In this document: positions 1 to 8,751 of the stretch, piece by piece | Numbering within the stretch: position 1 is the stretch's first letter | Layout of the letters: each line of letters starts with the position of its first letter | From: JANXPZ01 sp033853925 | Lineage (GTDB): Bacteria; Eisenbacteria; RBG-16-71-46 | Direction of reading: 5' to 3' | Length of the DNA stretch: 36,386 bases | Assembly: GCA_033853925.1 (NCBI GenBank) | Contig: JAWOLC010000184.1 | Location: 1 to 36,386 of the forward strand | Notes under the pieces: model-generated | The model's input: only the letters and a program-made list of their open reading frames with translations | The model's database searches: none | What the model was told of the DNA's origin: nothing | Made by a program: the position numbers and the translations under genes

Positions 1-1083
1 AACGTGCACATCGGCACCGGACGGCCGTGGGATCTGGACCGCTCGCGGGGCGGCGTGCACGTGCTGCAGCCCTCGCTCGGCTCGGTGCAGAGCGACTGGT
101 ACCAGGGCACGGCCGACGCGATCTACCAGAGCCTCATCCATCTGCGGCGGCGGCGGGTGGACCAGGTGCTCGTGCTCTCGGGCGACCACGTGTACAAGAT
201 GGACTACAACGTGCTCTACGCCCACCACGACGCCAGCGGCGCCTCGGTGACGGTGGCGGTGACCGAGGTGCCCGCCGAGTCGATCAGCTCGTTCGGCATC
301 CTGGAGACCGATCCCGACGGGCGCGTGATCGGGTTCAAGGAGAAGCCCAAGCGGGCCGACTCGCGGCTCGCCTCGATGGGCGTCTACCTCTTCGACCGCC
401 TGGCGCTCGTGCGCTGGCTGGCCGAGGACGCCGTCACGCCGGGCTCGGGCCACGACTTCGGCAAGGACATCCTGCCGCGGCTCGTGGCGCGCGGGGAGCG
501 GGTCTTCGCCTGCCGCTGCGCCGGCTACTGGCAGGACGTGGGCACGCTCGATTCCTACTACCAGACGAATCTGGACTTCCTCGGCGAGCACCCGCCCCTC
601 GATCTCGCCGATCCCGACTGGGTGATCCACACGCAGAGCGCCGACCGGCCGCCCGTGAGGATCGGGCGCGGCGGCAAGGTGACGACGAGCTTCGTCGCCA
701 ACGGCTGCCGGGTGGGGGGAAGCGTCGAGCACTCGATGCTCTTCCCCGGCGTCACCGTGGCGCCCGGCGCCGTCGTCCGCGACAGCATCCTCATGCACGA
801 CACGCTGATCGGCAGGGGCGCCGTCGTGGACCACGCCATCCTGGACAAGGAAGTCCGCGTGGGGGAGGGCGCCGTCGTCGGCCACGGCGAGGCGGACACT
901 CCGAACCGGGCCTGCCCCGATCACCTCGCCAGCGGCCTGCTCGTGGTGGGGAAGGGAGCGCGCCTGCCGAGGGATGTCTGCGTCGGGCGCAACGCCCGCA
1001 TCGGCGCGTACGTCACCGAGCGGGACTTCTCCGGCGACGTGCCCGGGGGCGGCGTCGTGGACGGCCCGCAGTCCATGCACTGA
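1..1083 (+). CDS. glgC: Glucose-1-phosphate adenylyltransferase (ADP-glucose pyrophosphorylase) family, 5' partial
   Basis: The reading frame is open at the left window edge, so the true start lies outside; 360 codons are visible. The family makes ADP-glucose from glucose-1-phosphate and ATP, the committed step of glycogen synthesis in the cytoplasm. Visible family motifs in order are GTADAIYQSL, LSGDHVYKMDY, FKEKP, ASMGVYLF, DFGKDILP and YWQDVGTLDSYY, followed by a left-handed beta-helix-like C-terminal half with hexapeptide-type repeats (residues about 205-345). Full-length GlgC is about 410-430 aa, so roughly the first 60 residues, including the Gly-rich nucleotide loop, are missing. The family is clear. 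A related sugar nucleotidyltransferase of the same fold is the only realistic alternative. It converges on mltD across a strong hairpin. Confidence 0.93.
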   Translation, partial: NVHIGTGRPWDLDRSRGGVHVLQPSLGSVQSDWYQGTADAIYQSLIHLRRRRVDQVLVLSGDHVYKMDYNVLYAHHDASGASVTVAVTEVPAESISSFGILETDPDGRVIGFKEKPKRADSRLASMGVYLFDRLALVRWLAEDAVTPGSGHDFGKDILPRLVARGERVFACRCAGYWQDVGTLDSYYQTNLDFLGEHPPLDLADPDWVIHTQSADRPPVRIGRGGKVTTSFVANGCRVGGSVEHSMLFPGVTVAPGAVVRDSILMHDTLIGRGAVVDHAILDKEVRVGEGAVVGHGEADTPNRACPDHLASGLLVVGKGARLPRDVCVGRNARIGAYVTERDFSGDVPGGGVVDGPQSMH

Positions 1084-1093
1084 CGCCGGGAGA

Positions 1094-1132
1094 CGAGAGG
1101 CCGGACGGCGTCTGGCGCCGTCCGGCCTCTCG
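1094..1132. terminator. Bidirectional hairpin terminator between convergent glgC and mltD
   Basis: A perfect 17-bp inverted repeat (arms 1094-1110 and 1116-1132) closes a 5-base loop. It lies 11 bases after the glgC stop and 15 bases before the mltD stop on the opposite strand. There is no long T tract on either side, but the position between convergent genes and the stem strength fit a shared terminator. Confidence 0.75.
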
Positions 1133-1146
1133 CTCTCCGTCTCGGC

Positions 1147-3030
1147 TCAGGTCGGTAGCCGCAGCCGCTGGCCGGCGCGGATGCGGGAGCTGCTCAGCCC
1201 GTTCGCGTGCTTGAGCGCCCCGATCGAGATGCCGTGCTGGCGAGCGATGCTCTCCAGGGTCTCGCCCCGTCGCACGGTGTGCGTCACGCGGGCCGTTGCC
1301 CCCGACGCGGCGCCCCGTCCCCGCCCGAGGTGGTGCCGGGCCGACGCGTGCGGGCGCGGCACCTTGAGCTGGGCGATCTGCACCGAGTCGGCGCGGGAGC
1401 TGTCGGCGGCCACGGCGTCGGGCGTGCGGACCTTGAGGCGCGTGCCCGGTCGGACCCGGGCGTTCTTCAGGCGATTCCACCGCTGCAGGTCCTGGGTGGT
1501 CACGTCGTATCGCGCGGCCAGCGAGGCCAGCGTCTCGCCCTTGTGCACCGTGACCACCGTGCGCCCCTCGGTCGTGGAGTGCCCCTCCAGCGTGGCGGGC
1601 AGCCCGAGGTTGCGTGCGGGAACGTAGGCGGTCGAGGCTCGGGGGTCGGACGAGGGATCGATGATCTCGGGCGTCGGCGCCCGCAGCGAGGCGGGCACGG
1701 TCAGGACCATGCCGCGCCGCAGCGGCCGCTTCCGGCCCACGCCGTTGATGCGGGCGAGCTGCTTGGCGCTCACCGAGTACTGGTTGGCGATCTCCTGCAG
1801 CGTCTCGCCCCGTCGCACACGGTGCTTGAGCGTGAGATTCACCGCCGGCAGCCGCTCTCCCTGCTGGAGGCGCTGCATGAGCACCTCGCCCTTGCCGGGG
1901 GGGACGCGCACGGTGGTGACATCCCCGGCGCCGCGGGCCGCGGCATGCAGCACGGCGGGGTTCAGCTCCTTCAGCTCCTCGTACGAGCATCCCGCCAGCT
2001 TGGCCAGGCCGCGCAGGTCCACCGAGCCCTTCATTGCCACCTCGTCGAAGGCCATCGGGTCGTCCAGCTCGACCGAGTCGAAGCCGTACTTGGCGGGATC
2101 GCGAGCGATGGTCAGGGCGGCCATGAACTGGGGCACGTAGTCCTCGGTCTGCCGCGGCAGCTTGAGGTCCCAGTAGTTCGTGGTCCCCTGGGCCTTGATG
2201 GCGCGCAGCACGGTGCCCTCGCCCGCGTTGTAGGAGGCGATGGCCAGCGGCCAGTCGCCGAAGATCGAGTAGAGATGCTTGAGGTAGCGGGCCGCGGCCA
2301 CGGTCGCCTTCTCGGGATCCTTGCGCTCGTCCACCCAGCGATCCACGGTGAGGCCGAAGAGCTTGGCCGTGCTGCGCACGAACTGCCAGGGTCCCACGGC
2401 GGCGGAGACCGAGCGTGCGTTCAGGTTGAAGCCGCTCTCCACGAACACGAGGTGCACGAGGTCGGGCGGCAGGCCCTCGCGCTGCAGCACGGAGCGGAAG
2501 AGGTCCATGTAACGGCCGGATCGCTTGAGCCAGCGCTCGAACGTCGACCGGCCGGCGCCCATGAAGAAGTCGAGCCACTTGGTCACCAGCTCGTGCTGCT
2601 GGGGCACGACGGTGCCGAAGGCGTCCACGGCCTCGGCGTTCAGGACCTTCTCGTCCGCCTCGTTACCGGGCTCGACCGGAACGCTCTGGAGGTCGGACTG
2701 GGCGCCCTCGTGGAGGGCCGAGAGGCGCGCCTGGAGATCCACGAGCTGGCCGCGGGTGGTGGCGTCCGGCCCCGTGAGAAGCACCGCCTGCACGGAGGAC
2801 AGCGCCGACTCGGCGGTGCGCATGGCCGCGGCGGGATCACCGGACTTCCGCTGCTCCCAGGCCGTCTCGTAGGCGCTCTGCGCCTCCGTCACCGGGGTCC
2901 GGCTCGAGTCGGCAGGGGGGAGCGCGAGCGAGGGGGCAGCCCCGCCGGCCGTCGCGGCGAAGACGGGCGACCCGAAGGCGGGAGCCCCCGCCAGAAACGC
3001 CACGAGGGCAGCGCGAGCCACCGCAGCCAT
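1147..3030 (-). CDS. mltD: MltD-like membrane-bound lytic murein transglycosylase with three LysM repeats
   Basis: Exported enzyme that cleaves the glycan strand of peptidoglycan. The chosen ATG at 3030 has a GAGGGA ribosome site 6 bases upstream and gives a compact signal peptide (MAAVAR, then a hydrophobic stretch ending near SPVFA). A TTG at 3078 with GGAGG 5 bases upstream and an ATG at 3069 are in-frame alternatives. The SLT domain spans about residues 175-315, with catalytic Glu198 in VFVESGFN, GPWQFVRSTA and IASYNAGEG. LysM repeats lie near residues 400-445, 490-535 and 580-627, each with an (R/K)GETL core, and bind peptidoglycan. At 627 aa it is longer than E. coli MltD (about 450 aa), which has two LysM repeats. 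No lipobox is evident, so it is probably periplasmic and held to the wall by LysM. Confidence 0.93.
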   Translation of the reverse strand: MAAVARAALVAFLAGAPAFGSPVFAATAGGAAPSLALPPADSSRTPVTEAQSAYETAWEQRKSGDPAAAMRTAESALSSVQAVLLTGPDATTRGQLVDLQARLSALHEGAQSDLQSVPVEPGNEADEKVLNAEAVDAFGTVVPQQHELVTKWLDFFMGAGRSTFERWLKRSGRYMDLFRSVLQREGLPPDLVHLVFVESGFNLNARSVSAAVGPWQFVRSTAKLFGLTVDRWVDERKDPEKATVAAARYLKHLYSIFGDWPLAIASYNAGEGTVLRAIKAQGTTNYWDLKLPRQTEDYVPQFMAALTIARDPAKYGFDSVELDDPMAFDEVAMKGSVDLRGLAKLAGCSYEELKELNPAVLHAAARGAGDVTTVRVPPGKGEVLMQRLQQGERLPAVNLTLKHRVRRGETLQEIANQYSVSAKQLARINGVGRKRPLRRGMVLTVPASLRAPTPEIIDPSSDPRASTAYVPARNLGLPATLEGHSTTEGRTVVTVHKGETLASLAARYDVTTQDLQRWNRLKNARVRPGTRLKVRTPDAVAADSSRADSVQIAQLKVPRPHASARHHLGRGRGAASGATARVTHTVRRGETLESIARQHGISIGALKHANGLSSSRIRAGQRLRLPT

Positions 3031-3105
3031 CACGCTTCCCTCGAGGGTCTTTCTCACAAGGACAGCCATTCCGTGCAAACTAGCCTCCCGGCATACAAGA
3101 TGCAA

Positions 3106-3135
3106 ATCTTACGTTGCACTCTGCCACGCAATCAA
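3106..3135 (-). promoter_or_regulatory. Candidate promoter for mltD
   Basis: Read on the minus strand, TTGATT (3135-3130) is followed after 18 bases by TAAGAT (3111-3106), about 75 bases upstream of the chosen mltD start. The spacing matches the other promoter candidates in this window. Confidence 0.5.
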
Positions 3136-3215
3136 ACGCCACGGCTCTGGAGACCTTCGCTTCCGCTGGACAGGCACTGAATCGAGCAAGTCCCGGGCCA
3201 CAACCCGATCGAGCG

Positions 3216-3245
3216 TTGACACTTGCGTCGCGCCCGGGGTAGGTT
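3216..3245 (+). promoter_or_regulatory. Candidate sigma70-type promoter for the PEGA-domain gene
   Basis: A perfect TTGACA (3216-3221), an 18-base spacer and TAGGTT (3240-3245) lie about 55 bases upstream of the ATG at 3301. The predicted transcript would carry a leader of about 50 bases with a purine-rich GGAAGG ribosome site. Confidence 0.6.
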
Positions 3246-3300
3246 GCGGCAGCGGCTGCCAGCGCGGTCCAGATCACGAGGTTCCAGGGAAGGAAGGGCA

Positions 3301-6174
3301 ATGCACGAGGTGGTAGGCGCTGCTCCCCGGTGGACTGTTTCGGCTCAGTCCCGCGGTGAAGTTCTGGCCGTGTCGGTGGGAGGGGCGAACCTCGAGCTGG
3401 CCTTCCTCGGCTGCCCGGCGGGCCTCGCTCGAGGCGACGTCGAAGGGTGGCTGACGGAGCTGATCGGCGTCGCCGACGAGGTGACGAGCGATCCCTCGAC
3501 GACGCGAAGCGTCATCGGCCCGGCCGCGCTCCCCGCCCGCCTGCATCACGCGCTGACCGGTTTCCTCTTCTACGAGGCCGAGCTGTGGGGCGACCCGGCG
3601 GGCCGCCAACCCTGCGCGCTGGCTCTGCTCGAGGCCGACGGCAAGGTGGCGTTCGGCTGGGTGGGATCGGGTCGGCTCGACCTCAGGCTCGACGGCCGGC
3701 CGTTCGAGCCCGTCTGGATCATCGTGCGCGATGACGCGGGGCGCGAGGCTCGCGCGTTCGTCGCCGACGCCCGGTTGCGCGTCGGGGTGCGGGCCACGTG
3801 GCCGAGCGGGCGAGGCGGAGCCGAGGGCGAGCAGGCCTGGCTCGAAGCGGCATGGCCAGGACAAGCGGCTCCGATCCCCCCGCCGCGCGAGACGAGCGAG
3901 CCGTCGCCCGTCGCAGGCGAACAGGGCGGTTCGGCAGAAGCTGCGGCCGGGGCTGAGGCACTCCAGCCCGAGTCGGCGCCCGCCCAGCATCGCCCGCCCG
4001 CGAGGTTCTGGCGGTTCCGAAGCTGGATGGACAAGCTGGCAGGCGACAGAGCACGGGCCGAGGGTCCGCCGGTCACGATTCCCTCGACGGAGCCGATCGC
4101 GCACGACGTGCCCGGGGTGCCCGATCTCATCGAGGGCTCGGAGCCGACGGAGCAGGCGGCGGCGGAGCCCGAGGTGGCTGGGGACGCCGCCCGCGCGAAG
4201 GCGAGCGCGGCCGGCGAGGCGCCGCCGGTCGAGAGTGCGCGCCGCGCGGAAGCTCCGGGGGAGGACGCGCTCAGAGCGGCTCCGCCCCTGGCGCAGGGAA
4301 TCGCGCCCGCCGAGGGCGGACCGCGCGTGTCTCTCGAGCCCGAGCCAGCCACCCTTCCCGCGACCGCGGAAGCGGGTCAGGAGCCAGCTCCGCCTCGAGC
4401 GGCTCGAATGGCGCCTGCGCAGAGCCGCGAAGCCGTCCCATCCACGGTCGATCCTTTCGATCTGGGGCTCGAATCCGACTGGGAGCCGACCGTCTCGGCT
4501 GAGCGCGCAGTAGGAGCCGAGCCTGTGCGCAAGCCGGAGCTGCCCGAGCCCGTGGCCGATGCCGAGCCGGCCCGCGAGCCCCAATCGGCGCTCGCAAAGG
4601 TGCTCGAGCTTGTGGCCGATGCCGAGCTGGCCCGCGAGCCCGAGCTGCTGAAGGTGCCCGAGCCCGTGTCCGGTGCGGAGCCGGCCCGCGAACCCCAATC
4701 GGCGCCTGCGCCTGTGCCCGCAGACGTGATCGAGCCCCAATCGGCGCCAGCGCCTGTGCCCGAAGACGTCATCGAGCGCGAATCGGCACCAGCGCCCATG
4801 GCCGAACCGGTCGTCGAGCAGGAGCCGGCGGCTGCGTCCGTACCCGCTCGGGTGGTCGAGCCCATCACCGAGTCAGAGCCTCGGGCCGAGGCTCCGGCGG
4901 GGAGCGCGCTGGAGGGCGAACTGTCCGGGTCGCCCGCGGAGGCTACGGAGGCCGAAGCGGAGGGTGAGGAGCGCGTGGCCGCGTCGTCCTCCCCGCGAGT
5001 CGTGCGCCGGCCCGCGTGGCCAGAGCCCGATGACGACGAGCGGACGCGACGTCGGGTCCGCTGGCGGCGGACCTCGCTCGTCGGCGCGTTCATCCTGCTC
5101 CTCTTCGCGGCCGGCTGGGGGCTCGGGCGCCTGGATCTCTCCCGCCTGGGCCGCCAGGCCTCCTCGACGCTGGTGGCCTTGGGGCTCGGGCCAGCCCGCT
5201 ACGAGTTGGCCGTCACCAGCCGCCCGTCCGGCGCCTGGATCAAGGTGGACGGCGTGGATCAGGCCGTGCGCACGCCGGCGACTCTGGAGCTGAAGCCCGG
5301 CACCCACGAGATCGTGCTCTCGCTCTCCGGCGAGGGAGGCTCGAGCCACACGGTGCGGGGCAAGCGCGGCGAGCGCGTCGGGCTCGATGCGGAGCTGTGG
5401 GGCTCGCTCCAGATCACCGTGCCCGAGGGCAGCGTGCCCATCGCCGTCATGGTGGACGGGATGCCGCGGGGCTACGCCCCGCTCGCGGCGGACCGGCTCC
5501 CGCCGGGCATCCATCGCCTGCAGTTCTCGGGGCCGGGCGTCGCTCCCTGGGAGCAGACCGTCGAGGTCCACGTGAACCGCACGGCCGAGGTGGTCGCCCG
5601 GCCCGTGGAGTCGCCGCCCACGGGGGTGCTGGAGGTGCGCGCCACCATGTCCGACGAGGCGGGAGCGGAGGGGCTCGCGGGTGCCACGATCTGGATCGAC
5701 GGGCAGCCGCGTGGCGCCACCCCGCTGCGACTCGAGCTGCCGCGGGGGCCGCACAGCGTGCGCGTGCGCTATCACGCGGACGAGGCGCCGGTGCAGGTGA
5801 TCGACCTGCCGGGAGGCAACGAGCGGTTCGTGACCGCGGAGTTCGGGCTGAGCGCCGACTTCCCGCGCCTGGAGTCGTCGCTGCCCGCCCGCGTGCCGCT
5901 GGACCGCCCCACGGTGCTCTCGGCGACCCTGGATCACGCCCGCGCCGGAGACGTGCGGGAGATGTGGCTGCACGGGCGCACGCCGGAAGGGGCGTGGCGC
6001 CGCTATCCGATGAGCGTGATGAAGGCCACGGGAGGCGTGGTGGGCGTGGTCGTGTTCCCCACCGTGCTCTTCGACGCCAACGGGCGCACCGCCTGGTACG
6101 TCAGTGCCTCGACGCCGACGGGCGACGAGTACTTCACGGAGATCCAGCCGGCCCAGGCCGCCACCGCGCCGTAG
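3301..6174 (+). CDS. Single-pass membrane protein with long acidic Pro/Ala/Glu arm and three PEGA-type repeats
   Basis: A 957-aa protein. The ATG at 3301 was chosen over upstream in-frame codons because GGAAGG precedes it and the upstream stretch is Arg-rich and non-protein-like. Layout: an unrecognised folded-looking domain at residues 1-180; a low-complexity Pro/Ala/Glu arm at about 190-575, partly built from short tandem repeats; a basic stretch RRRVRWRR then one membrane helix at about 593-612; then PEGA-type modules starting near residues 634, 701 and 775 (xVDGxxxxTPxxLxLxPGxHxV pattern); and a beta-rich C-terminal domain at about 855-957. The positive-inside rule puts the arm in the cytoplasm and the PEGA modules in the periplasm. 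PEGA modules are found on surface and signalling proteins; the function here is unknown. A weak resemblance of residues 100-170 to a degenerate PP2C-like fold is speculation. Confidence 0.8.
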   Translation: MHEVVGAAPRWTVSAQSRGEVLAVSVGGANLELAFLGCPAGLARGDVEGWLTELIGVADEVTSDPSTTRSVIGPAALPARLHHALTGFLFYEAELWGDPAGRQPCALALLEADGKVAFGWVGSGRLDLRLDGRPFEPVWIIVRDDAGREARAFVADARLRVGVRATWPSGRGGAEGEQAWLEAAWPGQAAPIPPPRETSEPSPVAGEQGGSAEAAAGAEALQPESAPAQHRPPARFWRFRSWMDKLAGDRARAEGPPVTIPSTEPIAHDVPGVPDLIEGSEPTEQAAAEPEVAGDAARAKASAAGEAPPVESARRAEAPGEDALRAAPPLAQGIAPAEGGPRVSLEPEPATLPATAEAGQEPAPPRAARMAPAQSREAVPSTVDPFDLGLESDWEPTVSAERAVGAEPVRKPELPEPVADAEPAREPQSALAKVLELVADAELAREPELLKVPEPVSGAEPAREPQSAPAPVPADVIEPQSAPAPVPEDVIERESAPAPMAEPVVEQEPAAASVPARVVEPITESEPRAEAPAGSALEGELSGSPAEATEAEAEGEERVAASSSPRVVRRPAWPEPDDDERTRRRVRWRRTSLVGAFILLLFAAGWGLGRLDLSRLGRQASSTLVALGLGPARYELAVTSRPSGAWIKVDGVDQAVRTPATLELKPGTHEIVLSLSGEGGSSHTVRGKRGERVGLDAELWGSLQITVPEGSVPIAVMVDGMPRGYAPLAADRLPPGIHRLQFSGPGVAPWEQTVEVHVNRTAEVVARPVESPPTGVLEVRATMSDEAGAEGLAGATIWIDGQPRGATPLRLELPRGPHSVRVRYHADEAPVQVIDLPGGNERFVTAEFGLSADFPRLESSLPARVPLDRPTVLSATLDHARAGDVREMWLHGRTPEGAWRRYPMSVMKATGGVVGVVVFPTVLFDANGRTAWYVSASTPTGDEYFTEIQPAQAATAP
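4555..4790 (+). repeat. Degenerate in-frame tandem repeats in the acidic arm of the PEGA protein
   Basis: Two unit types are visible. A roughly 60-base unit coding for a ...ADAEPAREP... segment begins at 4561 and 4621, with a third diverged copy near 4678. A 42-base unit coding for PQSAPAPVPxDVIE occurs at about 4693 and 4735. All unit lengths are multiples of three, so copy-number change would keep the frame. Confidence 0.75.
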
Positions 6175-6204
6175 GCTTCCGCCGCTCCGCCGGCAACGGC
6201 GTGC

Positions 6205-6235
6205 AGGGCCCGTCCTCGCAGTGGACGGGCCCTTT
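6205..6235 (+). terminator. Intrinsic terminator after the PEGA gene
   Basis: An 11-bp perfect stem (6205-6215 with 6223-6233), a 7-base loop and a short T-rich tail lie 30 bases downstream of the PEGA stop codon. This separates the PEGA gene transcriptionally from comEC. Confidence 0.75.
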
Positions 6236-6338
6236 CTCGTGCCTGCAGATCTCGCGGGCTCGGGGCCACGGTTGGCGGCCGCGGATCCGGGCTTCGGGCG
6301 GACGCACGCTGGCACGCCTCTTCCGCCGCGGGCGCAGC

Positions 6339-8699
6339 ATGGGTGGCCGGGGAGCGGTCGGCGCCGCGCTCGCAGTCTGGCTGGGCGTGCTGCTCGGGCC
6401 GCGGCTGCCGGCGCACGTGGCCGTCGGGGCACTGGCCCTGGCGGGGCTGCTCGTCCTCTTCGCCTGGCGAGCGCCGCCTCGCCTGGGGGCGCTCGCGGCC
6501 ACGGCGGCACTGCTGCTCGCGGCGGGGACGCGCGGGGCGGGGCATAGGGCGGTCTTGGATGCCGAGCGGAGACAGCTCGAGCGCGCCGGCGCCCTCCTGC
6601 GTCTCGAGGCTCGGGTCGCCGAGCCGCCGCCGCGCGAAGCGGGCGAGCCGGTGACCGTCGTCACGGTCGCGCGCTCGCGGCCGCCGCTGCTCACGGGCAC
6701 GCGTCTGCGCCTGCGCCTGCCGGCAGGCTCGGACGCGGAATGGAGCGACCGGCTGACCGCGATCGCCCGCGTCGAGATTCCGCGCGGGGCGCGCAACCCC
6801 GGAGGGATCGACGGCGGAGCGGTCGCCGACGCGGCCGCGGTGGCGGGGTCGGGACGGGTCTTCTTCGCGCAGGCGCGAGCCGTGGATCTCCCCGCGGGCT
6901 GGCCGCGAGTCACCGCGGCGCGCTGGCGGCGGGCGATCGAGCGCCGTCTCGACGCGGGTCTCTCGCCCGCCGCGCGCGAGCTGGTCGTGCCGCTCGTGAT
7001 CGGCGACCGCTCGGGACTCCCCACGGACCTCTATGCCGACCTCCGTGCCTCGGGCCTCGTCCACCTCATCGCCCTCTCCGGCCTGCACGTCGTCTGGCTC
7101 GCCTCGCTGGCTCGAGCTCTGGTCGCCTCGCTGGGAGGGGGCGTGGCGCCGCGCGCCCTGGCCGCCGCCCTCTGCGCCGTCTTCTACACGGGGATCGCCG
7201 GACCGATCCCTTCGCTCCTGCGCGCCGCCGTGCACGAGTGCCTGATGGCCGCGGCGACGCTGCGCGGGCGCGCCCTCGACCCGGTGCAGGCGCTGGCCCT
7301 GAGCGCGCTCGCGCTCCTGGCCTGGGCGCCCGGCTGGGCCGGCGACCTCGGCTTCCAGCTCTCCTTCGCGGCCACGCTCGGCCTCGTCACCTTCGCCCCC
7401 TGGCTCCTGGAGCGTGCCCGCCGCTGGCGCGCGTGGTGCGCGCCCTTCGTGCCCACGCTCGGCGCGCAGGCCGCGGCGCTGCCGATCCTGCTGGCGCGCT
7501 TCCACGCCGTGTCCTGGGCTGGAGCCTTCTCGAACCTGGTGGCCGTGCCGGTCTCGGGCTTTCTGCTGGCGGCGGCCTGGCTGGGGGCGCTGGCGGAGAT
7601 GCTGCTGCCCGGCTCGGGACATCCCTGGTTCTCGGCGGCGGAGGCGCTGGCGGGGGCGCTGCGCTGGATCGCGGTGAGGTCCGCCGCCGCCCCGGGGGCC
7701 CTGTGGACGGCGGGCGGCGAGCCGGGTGTGGTGGCCTGCGCCGCAGCCGGCGCCGCGTTGCTCGCCCTGTTCCTGCCGGCGCCGCGCAGCCTGCGCGCCC
7801 GCCGGCGACCCGAAGCGCCGGGCCGCGAGGTCGCCCTCGTGCTGGGCGCGGTCCTGTGGGGCGTGGCGATCCTCTGCGTCCTCTCCGTGCGGCCGCTGGC
7901 GCCGCCGGCCGGGCGCGCCTGGCTCGTGGCCCTCGACGTGGGGCAGGGGGACGCGCTGGCGCTGGCCCTCGGTCGCTCCTGGTGGCTCGTGGACGCGGGG
8001 CCGCGCGCCCCGGGGTACGACGCGGGGGAGACGATGATCCTGCCCTTCTTCCGCTGGGTCGGTCTCCGGCGGCTCGACTGGCTCCTGATCACGCACGAGG
8101 ACAGCGACCACTCGGGCGGCGTCGCCGCGGTCGTGCGCGGCCTCCGCGTCGCCCGGGTGGGCACGCCGTCGCCCGCATCCCGCCTGCCCACGGTCCGCCA
8201 CCTGGCCCGCGGCGACACGCTCTGCCTCGAGCCGTCCGTGCACGTCCTCTGGCCGCCGCGTGGCGCGACGCTCCGCTCGGAGAACGCTTCGTCGCTGGTG
8301 ATCGAGGCGGGCAGCGACTCGGCCCGCCTGCTCTTCATGGCCGACGTGGACAGCACGATCGAGGACTCCCTCGAGGTGTCGCCCCGGGTGCTGGTCCTCA
8401 AGGTGGCCCATCATGGCGCGCCGGCCTCGACCGGTGTCCGCCTGCTCCGCCGTGCCCGGCCGGAGATCGCGCTCCTCTCCGTCGGCGAGCACAACCGCTT
8501 CGGCCACCCGGCGCCGGCGCTGCTCGCGCGCCTGAGCGCGGCGGGTGCGGTGGTGAGGCGCACGGATCGCGAGGGCGCCCTGTGGCTGGAGTGGGGGGAA
8601 GGGGGCGTTCGCCCGCTGGACTGGCGGCGCGACCGCGGGCTCTCCGCCCCCCGAGAGCGTCCTCCGTGCACGCCCGTCCACGCGCCGCGCCGGCCGTGA
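6339..8699 (+). CDS. comEC: ComEC/Rec2-family DNA-uptake channel protein
   Basis: Inner-membrane protein that forms the channel for single-stranded DNA during natural transformation. The first plausible start is ATG 6339, giving 786 aa, typical of the family. Order: two or more N-terminal hydrophobic helices (residues about 5-70), an OB-like region (about 85-180), the competence membrane domain with LIALSGLHVVWL near residue 240 and multiple helices to about 525, then a metallo-beta-lactamase-like domain with DVGQGDALAL (about 533), LVDAGP, THEDSDHSGG (His586, Asp588, Asp590, His591) and AHHGA near 690. The HxDxDH form, with Asp in place of the second His, is usual for ComEC. The ribosome site is weak, and GTG/TTG starts slightly upstream cannot be excluded. 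Confidence 0.93.
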   Translation: MGGRGAVGAALAVWLGVLLGPRLPAHVAVGALALAGLLVLFAWRAPPRLGALAATAALLLAAGTRGAGHRAVLDAERRQLERAGALLRLEARVAEPPPREAGEPVTVVTVARSRPPLLTGTRLRLRLPAGSDAEWSDRLTAIARVEIPRGARNPGGIDGGAVADAAAVAGSGRVFFAQARAVDLPAGWPRVTAARWRRAIERRLDAGLSPAARELVVPLVIGDRSGLPTDLYADLRASGLVHLIALSGLHVVWLASLARALVASLGGGVAPRALAAALCAVFYTGIAGPIPSLLRAAVHECLMAAATLRGRALDPVQALALSALALLAWAPGWAGDLGFQLSFAATLGLVTFAPWLLERARRWRAWCAPFVPTLGAQAAALPILLARFHAVSWAGAFSNLVAVPVSGFLLAAAWLGALAEMLLPGSGHPWFSAAEALAGALRWIAVRSAAAPGALWTAGGEPGVVACAAAGAALLALFLPAPRSLRARRRPEAPGREVALVLGAVLWGVAILCVLSVRPLAPPAGRAWLVALDVGQGDALALALGRSWWLVDAGPRAPGYDAGETMILPFFRWVGLRRLDWLLITHEDSDHSGGVAAVVRGLRVARVGTPSPASRLPTVRHLARGDTLCLEPSVHVLWPPRGATLRSENASSLVIEAGSDSARLLFMADVDSTIEDSLEVSPRVLVLKVAHHGAPASTGVRLLRRARPEIALLSVGEHNRFGHPAPALLARLSAAGAVVRRTDREGALWLEWGEGGVRPLDWRRDRGLSAPRERPPCTPVHAPRRP

Positions 8700-8716
8700 G
8701 ACGCGTTGCCCGGAGC

Positions 8717-8746
8717 TTGCCCGCCCGCGCGCGAGGGGGGTAGATT
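8717..8746 (+). promoter_or_regulatory. Candidate promoter for the purine cluster, close to the start codon
   Basis: TTGCCC (8717-8722), an 18-base spacer and TAGATT (8741-8746) end only 5 bases before the purN GTG at 8752, so transcription would start at or next to the start codon. A G-run at 8735-8740 could alternatively act as a ribosome site on a longer transcript. Confidence 0.45.
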
Positions 8747-8751
8747 GCGGC

